64,000 nt of DNA. Origin: Cristatella mucedo (Eukaryota > Bryozoa > Phylactolaemata > Cristatellidae). Below, piece by piece: positions 10,285 to 21,772 of the stretch. The notes under the pieces are model-generated. The model saw only the letters and a program-made list of their open reading frames with translations. It ran no database searches and was not told the origin of the DNA. The DNA is taken from positions 7,263,501-7,327,500 of the forward strand of contig WPIO01000007.1 of assembly GCA_009760855.2 (NCBI GenBank), in the 5' to 3' direction. The position numbers and the translations under genes were made by a program. The stretch's first letter is position 1. Every line of letters begins with the position of its first letter.

Positions 10285-10770
10285 CGGCTCATCGCTTCCA
10301 CTGGAGCTCTGGGAGCTCGGAAGCGGCAGCTGCAGCAGCAGCTGCTGCAGCTCGGAGCTGGGAGAAGCTGCTGCAGCTCGGAGCCGCTTCCTGCGGCTCG
10401 GCCATCCTTCCATTAGTAGCCCCAGCTACCGCCGATTGCCATGTTGCGGTCGCCGTCGCTAAGAGGAGTAGCCGACCTACTGCGAGCCGGACGCTGGCTC
10501 CTCTTGGGGGGTCTCACTTCTGCCTGGCCGACGTGGTGCAGCAGGCGAAGGAATGCGGCTGCTGGATCGAGCTCTGCCCATTTCCTCACGCTCACCGCGT
10601 CCAGGCCGAGAAAACGTGGCACCTAATCGCTGCCTTGGAAAAGTGAGCGCCGGACTCGAGCAGCCACCTAGCCTTTCTCATTTGACTCGCGTCCACTTAA
10701 GCGCAGCCAGCGGCTTCCAGCTGCATGCCCACTGAAAGGGGGCGGCTGCAGATGCCCGCCGGATCTTGAT
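10285..10770 (+). other. Probable RhoGAP 3' UTR, GC-rich with foldback
   Basis: GC-rich sequence after the stop, with CTG/CAG-rich motifs and a foldback at 10,319-10,391. No AATAAA lies close by; the first candidates downstream are near 12,057 and 12,933, so the transcript end is not fixed. ORFs on both strands here are low-complexity Ser/Leu/Arg and are not called. Confidence 0.4.
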
Positions 10771-10975
10771 TTGGCCTTTCCCTCGAGGAGTGCCTGTTCT
10801 TTGACCGGCACACATTATGCGACGCTCAACAGGACTGGCGAGATGTTTGTGCTTGGTTGCAGTCTGCGTGGTATTATACTTCCGAGCCAGGTTGCCCATG
10901 GAATGTCGTGGATACTCCCATTGGAATGTGTAGTAGGATTTCTAGCAAATCGTTGGTTGACACTGTATGCAGCAA

Positions 10976-11180
<205 letters not shown>

Positions 11181-11199
11181 ATACACAAGAAGAACCGCT

Positions 11200-12299
11200 T
11201 TGTACTGCTAATTTAACTTGCAGATACCGTTTAAGAAATAATTCGTTCGATCATATAGAAGTAAGGCACGAATGATGTTGAGCTGCCGAATTTGTCCATA
11301 AAAGCGAACAATGTGCAAGACTTTCGATTCCTCAGCTCGATCATGTGACCAGTAGGAATACCTAGCTGCATTAGAGGTCTGTCTTTTAGTTTCCATGGAC
11401 AAAGCTGGCATGGAATGCACGTGCATCGTGTGCACACATGAAGGAAGCACGGCCTGCAGCCAATAATACATTGCTGTCAGAAATGAATATAGACGAGACT
11501 CGAGAGAGATTAGGATCACCTAACATCTACGGGATTGAAGTTTAGTAGAACCCTGCTTCTGCCGGATTGGAGGTTCGAGGACTAGATAGAGGTTCGAGGC
11601 ATGGCCCCTTGAAATTATCCATATCTATGAGTGTTGCAGTGAAAATGTTCAATTTTCCACTTTTTCTTTGCTCGTTGTTTTGAGTTCCACGAGCCTATTC
11701 TTGGGTTTTGAGCGTCATCGAAAGAATAAGACATCCAGCCAGCAGTGTAGCTGGTAGCAGGCTATTAAGAGAGGCAGTGCCCTAATCCGTAGCTGGCCTA
11801 TCGCGCTGGCATCTGCGGCATTATCAACGGCATGCAGATGACCCGCAAGCACCGACATTTTCGCAATTGCAACACGGCCTTTCATGGGAATGCAAGCCAA
11901 CTTCGGCTTCTTGAGTCTGTGGTCGGTGCACAGCCTTGACCTTTCAATGATCGCTCACGGGTGCTCTATCGGAAGCTTCTCCTTTTCCCAGGGAATGAGC
12001 GGGTCCTAGCATTCCAGCTCAAGCCCACGTATTGAGCATATGTCCATAATGGCGAACAAATAAATCCTTCGCATGCACTCTCTTAAACTCCTGCAGAAAG
12101 CTTAAAAACCCAGCAAATAAGTTCCAGCCACGTTTAACAGCCAATCACGCCACAGAGTCAGCACAGTTTTGCACGGTTCGTTCTGCAGCATTGGATTCTG
12201 ACTTGGAACGTAGTTTGAAGGCCATCCGACATTAACAGTATAAAGTGTTTACCAAACCATTTCCAAGTTCGCGGCTAAAAACTTGCTATCGCTAGTTTC
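11200..12299. other. Unassigned intergenic sequence
   Basis: No recognised coding or repeat. Contains AATAAA at about 12,057, a possible poly(A) signal for the upstream gene. Confidence 0.4.
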
Positions 12300-12305
12300 T
12301 CAGTG

Positions 12306-12488
12306 AGCCGTGATGGCACACTAGGTAAGGCGGTTGCTTTCACGGCCTCGGTCACGAGGTCGTAGGTTCGATTCCTGCGGTGGGGCGATCCTTTATCGCC
12401 ACTGCAAGCGGTGGTGATGGCCATAAAGGCTCTTCTGTCGCTATGCAAAAGAGGCTGTTTAATCAGCTAGGATTTATTTATTTATTTA
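12306..12488 (+). mobile_element. SINE-A copy with target-site duplication
   Basis: tRNA-derived SINE: A-box region GTGATGGCACACTAGGTAAG, B box GGTTCGATTCC, body with GGCTCTTCTGTCGCTATGC, and a (TTTA)n tail. It is flanked by TCAGTG on both sides (12,300-12,305 and 12,489-12,494), a plausible 6-bp target-site duplication. Confidence 0.9.
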
Positions 12489-12494
12489 TCAGTG

Positions 12495-14230
12495 GCACAA
12501 AGGTATGGCACCTTAAAAGAATACTGCCCGAAAGAAGCTCGAATAGGTGCTTCTTCCTAACAGGAAGTTACGACCTAGCATAAAGACTAGCGTCCACTGG
12601 AGTTTTTGCTAAACAGTAGAAGATCATCTCTGCCGTCATTGCTTAGTCATACCTGGCTTCTAGTGGTGGCGTGCTGGTTCTGCCATCTGCTTCTCCTTGT
12701 CACTAATCATCCCAAAATTTCGGCTGGGCTTTCCTATTTCAGCAACTGTATGCTCTTATTCATACCTTTTTTGCAACATGGCCAGACGAGTCTTGATCAG
12801 CTATATTTGGGTAGAAATGCATTATTTGTATGCAACGCAGACACTTTTCGGCCGAACTCCATCTCCGGAGCTACGCACCGAACGGAAGAGCAGCGATTGC
12901 AAGACTGGTTCATTAAATTTCTCGGGCGCCATCGAATAAAGCGCCTTTCCATTACTGCTATCGTTTAAAGCCAGCGAATGACGATCAAGAAAAGGAAAAG
13001 AATGGCTTGTTCGGGCTACAAGAAAAACTGACGGGATCACGGTCAACCTGTGGATCAAAGGCTTGGAGTTCGCTCTGCACATTGTCTGCATTGCTGACTG
13101 TGTGGTGTTCTAAAACTTCTACTGTACAAAATGCACGTCGAGAGACATCTCGAAACAGCCTTGGCCGCCGGTTAGCTTGTAAATGTCGGTTGCTTTCGAT
13201 TAAGCCTCGTCCGCCTGAGCCTTTTAATCATAGCAGCATTAGTCTTCGAAGTACCGCTGAACGTCGGCTCTGTCGCTCCCCTCTCTAACCGATCCGGAAG
13301 CGCTCCGATAGTCGCTTTACATTTTCGCAGCAATTTTCTGCAGTGAGAGCTGTGCCGGTTGCTCTGCGAGCCGATAGAATTAGAAGCGGGACGAGCTCTT
13401 CGCTTCTAACGAGCCGTGACGGGCCGTGACACCGTTTCTATTATTGCGTCTCAGGAAAAGCTGTGTGCTCACGTGTGGGCATACTGAAGTGGGGCCGGAC
13501 TGCGCCATGCACGACACTATACATGTGATTCGTCGTGTCTATTCGATGGAGAAAAGTAAAAAGAAAACCCAATAATTTGGTTTCTTTCCTATTTGGTATT
13601 ATACTGAGTCTGAAAACCTTTTTTACCTCATTGATGTCTGCTTAAATGTTACCTATGAGGAGGCGTGATTTGAAGCAATACTTTGTCCAAAAAGAACCGC
13701 TTTGTAGATTCCGCCATTTTCAGGAGTCTCTTGTTACAACCAAGACATGCGTCTTAAAAAGACAGGTTGCGTTGGATTGGTTGAGATCTTACTGAGGAAT
13801 AAACCTCATTAAGGGTCCAGCAGATAATGGCAATATTAGATGTCACCTAAATAGGCAAAAGTTTGTCTCTGGCCTGGCTGATCTAAATCGTTGGTTATCA
13901 CCGGGTGTTTACTATCTGCTTAAAGCATGCACTGTTGCACTGCCACATCTGAATTAGTCCTTACTTTTTAAGCGAAAGGATTGCAATCAAACGAGATAGC
14001 ACAAGCAGACTTCCGCAAAATTTTAGCGATTCGCTCTAACCATAATGTAACCTACTTTTGGCCTACCGGACCATCCCGGAATTAGTGCTGCTGTAGTTCT
14101 AGAACGAGTAATCAGAATGCGAAAGTTAAATTTACAAATAGTGGTACACCCTAAACACAGTGCTGCGTAATACGCGATCACTTTACTAGCTCCCTAGCAA
14201 GCATTGAATCAATTTCGCGGTTCTCATTCT
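12495..14230. other. Unassigned intergenic sequence
   Basis: Holds a 120-residue ORF (12,606-12,968) and a 93-residue ORF (13,007-13,288) that I do not recognise and do not call. A moderately CpG-rich patch lies around 13,200-13,450. Confidence 0.4.
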
Positions 14231-14234
14231 GGCT

Positions 14235-14790
14235 TACGTGTCACTTCACTCGCTTGCACCAGTCTACCTATCCTATCTTCTTGCTCCTCAAATGCGCTTT
14301 CGTGCAATCCGTTTGTATGCATCTGGTAATGTTGCCGTCCCTCACTCTAAAATGAAATCATCAGGCGATTTATCTTTCAGCTAGTGTGCACCAAAAGTCT
14401 GGAACTCTCTTCCGGATTCGCTCACTACGTGCAATCATCTTGCATCCGTAAGGTTAACACAAGACGCATCTGTTCTGGTCAGCTTTCCCTTCCCCTACTT
14501 CCCTTAAATTCTCTCTTTTCCTTTGGTCCCCTAGAGCTCTGGAGCCACACATGTGCGGAGCCACACATGTGCCTGATTCGGTAGATGCTACTTGCCAGAG
14601 GCCCCGAGTCTAACCGGCAGTCACGAGTGTGTTCAACTTTAGCATTCTGGTCTAAGCACGATACTTGCTTGCTTTTGCATGCTTGAAACCGTGCATTTCA
14701 CTAACCTGATGGGTATTGTTCCTTTTACAGATCTTTAAAGCACCCAGATTGGGATTTTCTCTGAGGGCACAATAGAGACCACCTAGTATG
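14235..14790 (+). mobile_element. Old CR1/L2-like LINE 3' fragment (LINE-C)
   Basis: Diverged plus-strand LINE end. Coding resembles SLHSLAPVYLSYLLAPQ and CAPKVWNSLPDSLTT, with a tail TCTTTAAAGCACCC...GGGATTTTCTCTGAGGGCAC. It contains a 16-bp tandem duplication GGAGCCACACATGTGC at 14,541-14,572. A relative lies at 42.3 kb. Confidence 0.6.
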
Positions 14791-14943
14791 CTTATATCGT
14801 TTCCATAGCTTCTAGAAGCTTGTCCAGCTGGATCACACAGCTGGATGGCACTAGAACGAAGCTATTAGTGGAACTTCTTTATCTGGCCTTGCCAGTTATA
14901 AATACTTACGACTACAAGCCGTTGCCCCTCAAATCTGGCGATT

Positions 14944-15186
<243 letters not shown>

Positions 15187-15422
15187 ACATTTGTTGAAAT
15201 ATTAGAATGTAGAACATTACATTAGCCGTAGAAGCCCTGCCCTGCAGGAGCCTCGGGGGTGGTCCCTGTTCCTGAACCGGGACCACTCGGCTTTCGACCT
15301 GGAAATGGCGTCCGAAATGCTGCACAGCCGCAGCAACGCCATCCAACCCGAGCGCGAAATGCCGAGCTCCACCAGGCAGGCTTCATTATCTAGCCACCAG
15401 CTGCCCAGGGCGCCGACCATAA

Positions 15423-16802
15423 AGGGCTCACAACTGCCATCAGGCAGCCAGCAGTCATGATAGACCGGGCTACGGCCTCGAACTAATCACCCTTTCTACG
15501 GGCCGCCACCACCAGGGCATCCTAGATGCATTTCTGCTTACCGAAACCTGGATGACGCCTTGTTCCAGTAGCTGTATTTCCGAGACCACCCCACCCGGGT
15601 TCTCATTCTATCAGTCCATGCGTTCTGACAAGGTTGATGGCGGGGTTGCAATTGTTGTTCGCGAATCGTTTGGCTATAAAATGTGCAGTTTCTCGCATGG
15701 GTCATCGTTTGAATCGGTTGCTATCAGGTCTTCATCAAAGACAATGCCTCTCACCGTTGTGATATACCGGCCTCCTTCTGGCTGTCTAAACTTGTTTATA
15801 GAGGAGTTTTCAGAGTTCCTCGCTAAAATATTTGTGTGTGACAGGCCGCTACTGATTGTAGGAGACTTCAATATTCACGTTGACAACCCTAGCAACAGCC
15901 AGGTCCGCTCATTTCTTGACTGTCTGGAGAATCTTGGTTTGGCCCAACACGTTAATCATAGCACCCACGTCGGTGGCCACATTCTAGATCTCGTGATCAC
16001 TAAGGATGTCCTCCCCACTGACTTTGTGGTGAACCCACTGACCCTCTCAGATCATTGTTCGGTCTCGTTTACTGTTCCTGCTCCCTCGTACGTGCAGGGC
16101 AATGTCGAATTTGCCAAACAACGTAACTTACAAAGCATTGACATGGACAAGTTTTTGAAATCTGTTTGTGATGCAGGCCTTCTTGATCTGCATCCAGACT
16201 CGACCGGCAGCCTCGATACCCTCACTGATGCGATGAACATGACACTCAGGAGTGCTCTTGACAAGCACGCTCCCGTTCGCTCTATCCGTGTTCAAAGTCG
16301 TCGAGATTGCTTTCAATTTACAAAAAAACTCCTTAAGATGCGCCGTGTTAAGCGCAGGCTGGAACGTCGTTTCAAGAAATCGGGGTCTGAGGCAGACCTA
16401 GTCAATTTTAAAGACTTCCTTCGTGTTTACACACGAAAGCTTAAAAAAGCCAGGACTTCTTTTTTCATTAGAAAACTGAATTCCTGCCAGTCGGACACTA
16501 AACAGATTTATAAGACAGTAAACCATTTACTGGCCAATGCTGTCAGGTCTGACTCCCCAGATATTAAGGGCTCAGCCGAAAAGTTTTCAGCCTTCTTTAC
16601 TAAAAAAATTGTGCACCTTCGTGCCTCCATTAAGCCCCCTCCGACCAAAGCAATCGCCGTTCCTCAACCTGTGACCTTTCTTAAAAGATTCTCCGATGTT
16701 TCTGCCTGTGATGTGGCTGCCTTAATAAGGTCTAGCAAAAAGAGCTCGTCTCCTGAAGACCCTATACCTTCATCTGTGGTCTTCACTTGCAGACCAACTT
16801 AG
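15423..16802 (+). pseudogene. LINE-A endonuclease domain, frameshifted at the 3' end
   Basis: Encodes the apurinic/apyrimidinic-type endonuclease that nicks the target DNA for retrotransposition. Landmarks in order: LLTETW at 15,534-15,551 (upstream of the first ATG at 15,552), VVIYRPPSG, GDFNIHVD (15,861-15,884, with the catalytic aspartate of GDFN), LDLVITKD, and SDH (16,047-16,055, catalytic histidine near the domain end). A linker rich in Lys/Arg (KMRRVKRRLERRFKKS) follows. The frame dies at 16,802 after an indel: from about 16,780 the sequence continues correctly in another frame ([19 protein letters not shown]). The N-terminus is missing. Confidence 0.88.
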
Positions 16803-16833
16803 CCCTGCCATAACCAAGATTTTTAATGCTTCT

Positions 16834-18399
16834 TTGGGAAAAGGGATCGTCCCCAAGTCCTTCAAATCGGCAATCGTTAGACCTATTCTTAAAAAGCCTG
16901 AATTAGACACAGAGGTCCTAGCAAACTATCGTCCAGTTTCCCTTCTTCCATTCTTATCAAAGACTCTTGAAAAAATTGTTGCTAAGCAGCTAGTTGAACA
17001 TATTGAAAATAATGGAATGTCAGAAACATTTCAATCAGGTTTCAAGAGGCAGCACTCTACCGAAACTGCTCTCCTCCGTGTTAACAATGACATTCTACGT
17101 GGCAACGACGACGGGAATTTCACTGCCCTAGCTCTGCTAGATCTGTCTGCTGCCTTCGACACCATTGATCACGAAGTTCTGCTTGAACGATTGAGAACAA
17201 CGATCTGTCTGGCAGACGAAGCACTGGCGTGGTTTAAATCATACTTGTCTGATCGTGTTCAATCCGTATCGTGTGGGGGTCAGGTCTCAGACATGAGAAG
17301 GGTCACCTGTGGAGTCCCTCAAGGGTCTGTACTTGGTCCCTTGCTGTTCTCCATTTATACGCAACCTCTGGGAAAAGTGATTAAGGCCCATGGAATAGGA
17401 TATCACTTCTATGCTGACGATACTCAGTTGTATTTGTCATTTAAACCGTCGGAATCTGCTGCAGCAACTGAGAAACTGAATGCTTGCCTTGCCGATATTC
17501 GATCCTGGATGTCGGAAAACTTCCTGAAATTAAATGACGATAAAACCGAACTGCTTCTCATAGGACACCCTAAGCGTGTGGCTGGATTAAAAGGCTTTGC
17601 TGTTCTAATAGGTGATGCTATTGTGCGACCTTCACCACGTGCTCGTAATCTAGGTGTCGTGTTCGACAGCTGCCTCAATTTCAAAAGCTTCATTCAGAAG
17701 ACTGCCTCTACAGCTAGCTATCACATCCGATCCCTATCCAAGATTAGAAGCTGTCTCCCTCAGTGGCTTGTAAAAAATTTAACTAGCTCTTTAGTTCTGT
17801 CTCGGCTTGATTATTGTAATTCCCTTTTGGCTGGGCTGCCAAAGAAAGCTATTATGCCACTACAGCGGACTATGAATATGGCTGCAAGGCTGTTCTTCAA
17901 GTCCCAGCGGTTTGAGCACGTGTCACCTTTGCTGGAAGAGCTAGGATGGTTGCCGGTTGAGCAAAGGATACAGAGCAAAGTTCTTATGCTGACCCACAAG
18001 GCCCGCCACGGCTTGGCTCCTTCATACCTAGCTGAACTGCTACATCAGTTTCAGCCTGTTCGCGCCCTCAGGTCCTGTGTGGACAATAATTTAGCTGTCC
18101 CATTCCTCCGCTTAAAGACAGTTGGCGACAGAAGCTTTAGTGCTGCAGGTCCTAGACTGTGGAACTCGCTTCCACAATTCTTACGCAACGACATCTACTC
18201 TCCAACTGCCGACTATGGCACATCTTTTTCAGCGGTCCTGAACTGCTACTTCTATGCTACTCACTACCTCAACTGCTCTCCTAACTCTGCTATGCTTCCC
18301 ACTTTCTCTTTGTTGCGTGAGACGAAGTTTGTTGGGTACCGAATGCGTACCGAAAGCCGCTTAGGCTGTGAGTGTGCTAGACAAAACTCTCCTGCGTAA
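16834..18399 (+). CDS. LINE-A reverse transcriptase, 521-residue open frame
   Basis: Reverse transcriptase that copies the LINE RNA onto nicked target DNA. Core motifs in order: [18 protein letters not shown] (finger), [36 protein letters not shown] (motif A aspartate), [17 protein letters not shown] (motif B) and [14 protein letters not shown] (motif C, YADD at residues 193-196), then the CR1/L2-type thumb and C-terminal region with [14 protein letters not shown] and [10 protein letters not shown]. Every catalytic residue is present, with no internal stop. The listed start is only the first ATG after the frameshift; the true frame begins upstream. The ORF runs to within 60 bp of the element's end. 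Confidence 0.9.
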   Translation: MGKGIVPKSFKSAIVRPILKKPELDTEVLANYRPVSLLPFLSKTLEKIVAKQLVEHIENNGMSETFQSGFKRQHSTETALLRVNNDILRGNDDGNFTALALLDLSAAFDTIDHEVLLERLRTTICLADEALAWFKSYLSDRVQSVSCGGQVSDMRRVTCGVPQGSVLGPLLFSIYTQPLGKVIKAHGIGYHFYADDTQLYLSFKPSESAAATEKLNACLADIRSWMSENFLKLNDDKTELLLIGHPKRVAGLKGFAVLIGDAIVRPSPRARNLGVVFDSCLNFKSFIQKTASTASYHIRSLSKIRSCLPQWLVKNLTSSLVLSRLDYCNSLLAGLPKKAIMPLQRTMNMAARLFFKSQRFEHVSPLLEELGWLPVEQRIQSKVLMLTHKARHGLAPSYLAELLHQFQPVRALRSCVDNNLAVPFLRLKTVGDRSFSAAGPRLWNSLPQFLRNDIYSPTADYGTSFSAVLNCYFYATHYLNCSPNSAMLPTFSLLRETKFVGYRMRTESRLGCECARQNSPA

Positions 18400-18494
18400 C
18401 GCCCACATGGTCTTTATGACTTTGTGGAGTTACTGACGGAGATACATTACATTACATCCTTGCTCCAGTCAAACGGCACCGTTGCGTCGATTAT

Positions 18495-18645
18495 AAAAAA
18501 ATTAACAGCCGCATTTGTATCGTGGCAGAAGAGCCCTAATGGCTATCACCACCGTTTGTGGTTGGCAATAAAGGATCGCCCACTACAGGATTCGAATACA
18601 ACATCACGGTTGTGAAGAGCAAACAGCTTGCTCCCGGGACTTTCA
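18495..18645 (-). mobile_element. SINE-A-related copy, diverged
   Basis: Reverse-strand similarity to SINE-A: GGGCTCTTCTGCCACGATAC and CCAACCACAAACGGTGGTGA segments, B-box-like ATTCGAATC. It sits directly downstream of the LINE-A tail. Confidence 0.6.
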
Positions 18646-18649
18646 CGGC

Positions 18650-19300
18650 CCAGTCGATATAACTTACACACTATCTAGTTGTTGGGGTAGGTAGTTTTCC
18701 AAGTGTAATTCAGTAGAAATAATGAATCACACTTCCAAAAAAGCGGAAACAATTTTGAGAAAATGTCATTAAAGATAGGGAAAATTTGCTTCCAATTAAA
18801 CAATATTGCCAATACATTTAACGTGGTGGATGGTATACTTTAGGAAAAACTTTCGAATGAATCTCCAAAATCAAGCCTTCTTTTTCATGAAGATGATATC
18901 CCGTTTTTTTTTCGTCATCGTTCTCTTTCCAACGGCATCTCCTTTTACCGTCTTTCTTACTATCAACCATTTGTGTATAGAAGAAATTCGACAGTCCTAT
19001 ACTAGCTTACAGTTTCAAATATCGACACAAACTGAAATTCCAACATTCGCTGTGACCACAATTCAATTTTCGAACGACAGCCGCCTAGTTCAAATAGTGC
19101 ATTCCAACTATTATCGTGGAGACATCTCTGTCGATTAGTGCTTTAGCATCAATATTATACAGCCCTGCAATAAAGCCGCATTGAAAAAATCTATTACTCA
19201 TACGTATATACAGTAAATACACTTAGGACTCGGTTACCTTTACCTTGTGATCGTTTATCGAGGTTCTTGCTACCAAGTTGCCGCTTCAAAACTTGATCCT
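18650..19300. other. Unassigned AT-rich sequence
   Basis: AT-rich. A 110-residue ORF (18,806-19,138) has a hydrophobic stretch but no family I recognise, and no splice or promoter support. Confidence 0.4.
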
Positions 19301-19304
19301 AATA

Positions 19305-19510
19305 AAATAATATAGCTCATTTGTATAGCACCTTAAGAGACCCGAATCTCTATCTCAGGCGCGTCACATATGACGAAGGGATAATAATAATAATAATAAA
19401 TTTGCATGGCGCTCTCAGTAAAGTGAATCTGTTTCGAGGCACTTTACAGATGCTGTATAGAAGCCATTTAAAAATGATTGGTGGTGACATCTACAAGCAG
19501 CAGGCACTCA
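19305..19510 (-). mobile_element. SINE-B tail plus LINE-B tail remnants
   Basis: 19,305-19,378 matches the reversed SINE-B 3' end (TTTGTATAGCACCTTAAGAG...CTCAGGCGCGTCACATATG). After (ATA)n, 19,395-19,500 resembles a reversed LINE-B tail (GGCGCTCTCAG...CGAGGCACTTTACA). Two 3' ends lie in tandem. Confidence 0.55.
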
Positions 19511-19514
19511 TACA

Positions 19515-20255
19515 TAGAATTGGAGGAGTGCTTAGCTTTTGGAGGCCATTCTCGCGAAAAAGATCGTGTGCAATGACGTCACATTCGTGGGCAAAATCAA
19601 AATAGCCTTGTTTACAAGAGGGAGCTGAAACCTCAGCTCGAGCAGCAGATTTCAGAAATGACTGGTGGATCGCTGTGGATCGAGGTTATTCATGGTTATA
19701 TCCCACAGTTAGGAGCCACCAACCACCCGACGATGCAAACGACCAAAGCAAATTAGGAATTAGGATACTGTGGCATAAGCTTTTCACAACAGCAAGGGGT
19801 AACTGCCACAGTTGCCACTAATGGCTACCTTCCTTGCTAGAAATAACGAGAGCCTCGCTAAACTGGTTCGCATCGCAAGTAGCAAGTCGCTATTGACGAC
19901 ACGACCTATCTCGTATTTTTGATTCGTATTGTTTGTGCTACTCTTACTTATAGACACGGCACGCAAGCTCCGCAAGGTACCAGTCTGCAACCAGTGTACA
20001 TCGTGGCGCTTGTTATGTGGCTTGTGAACAATTTAAAAAGTAAACTTAACTTAGGGACCCCCTCAGCGGTTCAAATTGAGTGAACGATGCCAGCCACGAT
20101 CGCCAGCGCAATCAATAGAAGAGCTACCATTCATTTTTCGTTAGAATTGACTAGTTTAATCAGCTCCGAAAGCTATCAGGACGGAAATATGGATCAAGAA
20201 GAAGAGTTACGACATGATACGGGCTACATCTTTGCAATACAATTTAATGCATAAG
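19515..20255. other. Unassigned intergenic sequence
   Basis: Nothing recognised on either strand. Confidence 0.4.
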
Positions 20256-20259
20256 CAAT

Positions 20260-20343
20260 CTATATTTAAAGTGCCAAGAAAGAGATTGAGTTCTCTGAGG
20301 GCACTATATCAAGTGTTTTACTATCATTTACTATTATTATTAT
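20260..20343 (+). mobile_element. LINE-B tail fragment with paired hairpin change
   Basis: LINE-B 3' hairpin in which the usual AAAGCGCC/GGCGCTTT stem reads AAAGTGCC (20,268-20,275) and GGCACTA (20,300-20,306), keeping the G-T-G-C-C pairing. Followed by an (ATT) tail. Confidence 0.75.
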
Positions 20344-20600
20344 GCATCTCAGTCTGTAGCTCCACAAAACAACAAGGACAAACGGTATGTCTTGAGATGA
20401 GGAGTTTTCTGGAGCAAATACACAGACTAAGCCTTTCAAGGTCTTTTGGTGTGCATACGGTTGCCAGCAGTATCGTCTCACTCAAAAAAAGAGAGAGATA
20501 AGAAGAAGCTGAGCTGAGTCGGAATAGCCGTCGAGACAGTTGCACCTGCATGCATAGCGTGGAAGTGGCACCTCAGGAAGACTGAAAAGGACGTACCGCC
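20343..20600 (-). mobile_element. LINE-A 3' end, old copy
   Basis: Reverse-strand match to the last 250 bp of LINE-A, more diverged than the 2.1-kb copy (CATCTCAGTCTGTAGCTCCA, GCATACGGTTGCCAGCAGTA). It begins where the LINE-B tail ends, so two LINE 3' ends meet head to head. Confidence 0.65.
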
Positions 20601-20604
20601 GGCG

Positions 20605-21010
20605 GTAGGAGGACAGCATCACATCATCGTTCATTTTCGCAGTGTAGAACCTGCAGAGAAAATCTTGTGCACCCAATGGAAGCGTAATTTTAAGCGTAGG
20701 CGTTGAAAAGCCACTGTTCCCCCGTAGAGAGCCGCAGGCACGAGGAGGCTACAACTGTTGCCACAGTTCAGCTAGGTAGGGAAGGAATCAAGCCGCGGCG
20801 GGCCTTGTGGGTTAGAATTGGAATTTGCACTATATCCGTTGATCAAGCGGGAGGAATCGACGCTTCTCCGGCAAAGGAGAAACGTGGCTGAATCTCTGGG
20901 ATTTGGCACTGACCTTGCAAACCATATTCATGACCAGCTACATAAGCTTAGTGGCTTTTTCATCGGTAGCCATACCAAAATCAACATGCAGTAGTTCTGA
21001 CTGTACATAA
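20605..21010. other. Unassigned intergenic sequence
   Basis: No recognised feature. Confidence 0.4.
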
Positions 21011-21011
21011 C

Positions 21012-21582
<571 letters not shown>

Positions 21583-21588
21583 AACCTA

Positions 21589-21766
21589 AAAAAATCCTAG
21601 CTGATTAAACAGCCTCTTTTTGTATAGCGACAGAAGAGCCTTTACGGCTATCACCACCGCTTGCAGCGGCGATAAAGGATCGCCCACCGCAGGAATCGAA
21701 CCCACGACCTCGGGACCGAGGCCGTGAAAGCAACCGCCTTACCTAGTGTGCTATCACGGCTCACCC
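21589..21766 (-). mobile_element. SINE-A copy with target-site duplication
   Basis: Near-consensus reversed SINE-A (B box GGTTCGATTCC on the minus strand; head GAGCCGTGATAGCACACTAG). It is flanked by AACCTA at 21,583-21,588 and 21,767-21,772, a 6-bp duplication. One of the best-preserved copies in the window. Confidence 0.9.
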
Positions 21767-21772
21767 AACCTA

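Larger units (their letters stand above)
15423..18458 (+). mobile_element. LINE-A, longest copy (endonuclease plus reverse transcriptase)
   Basis: L2/CR1-type non-LTR retrotransposon on the plus strand. An open frame begins after a stop at 15,420 and runs through an apurinic-type endonuclease, then a reverse transcriptase in a shifted frame. The copy ends with GACGGAGATACATTACATTA. ORF1 is not recognisable; 15,187-15,422 may be remnant 5' sequence. One single-base frameshift near 16,776-16,786 separates the halves, so this is among the least decayed elements in the window, though inactive as read. LINE-A relatives lie at 2.1, 20.4 and 59 kb. Confidence 0.92.

Noticed and set aside
12306-12400. 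tRNA gene
   Set aside because: A and B boxes are present, but the same sequence continues into a shared SINE body with a TTTA tail at several loci, and the cloverleaf is not complete.
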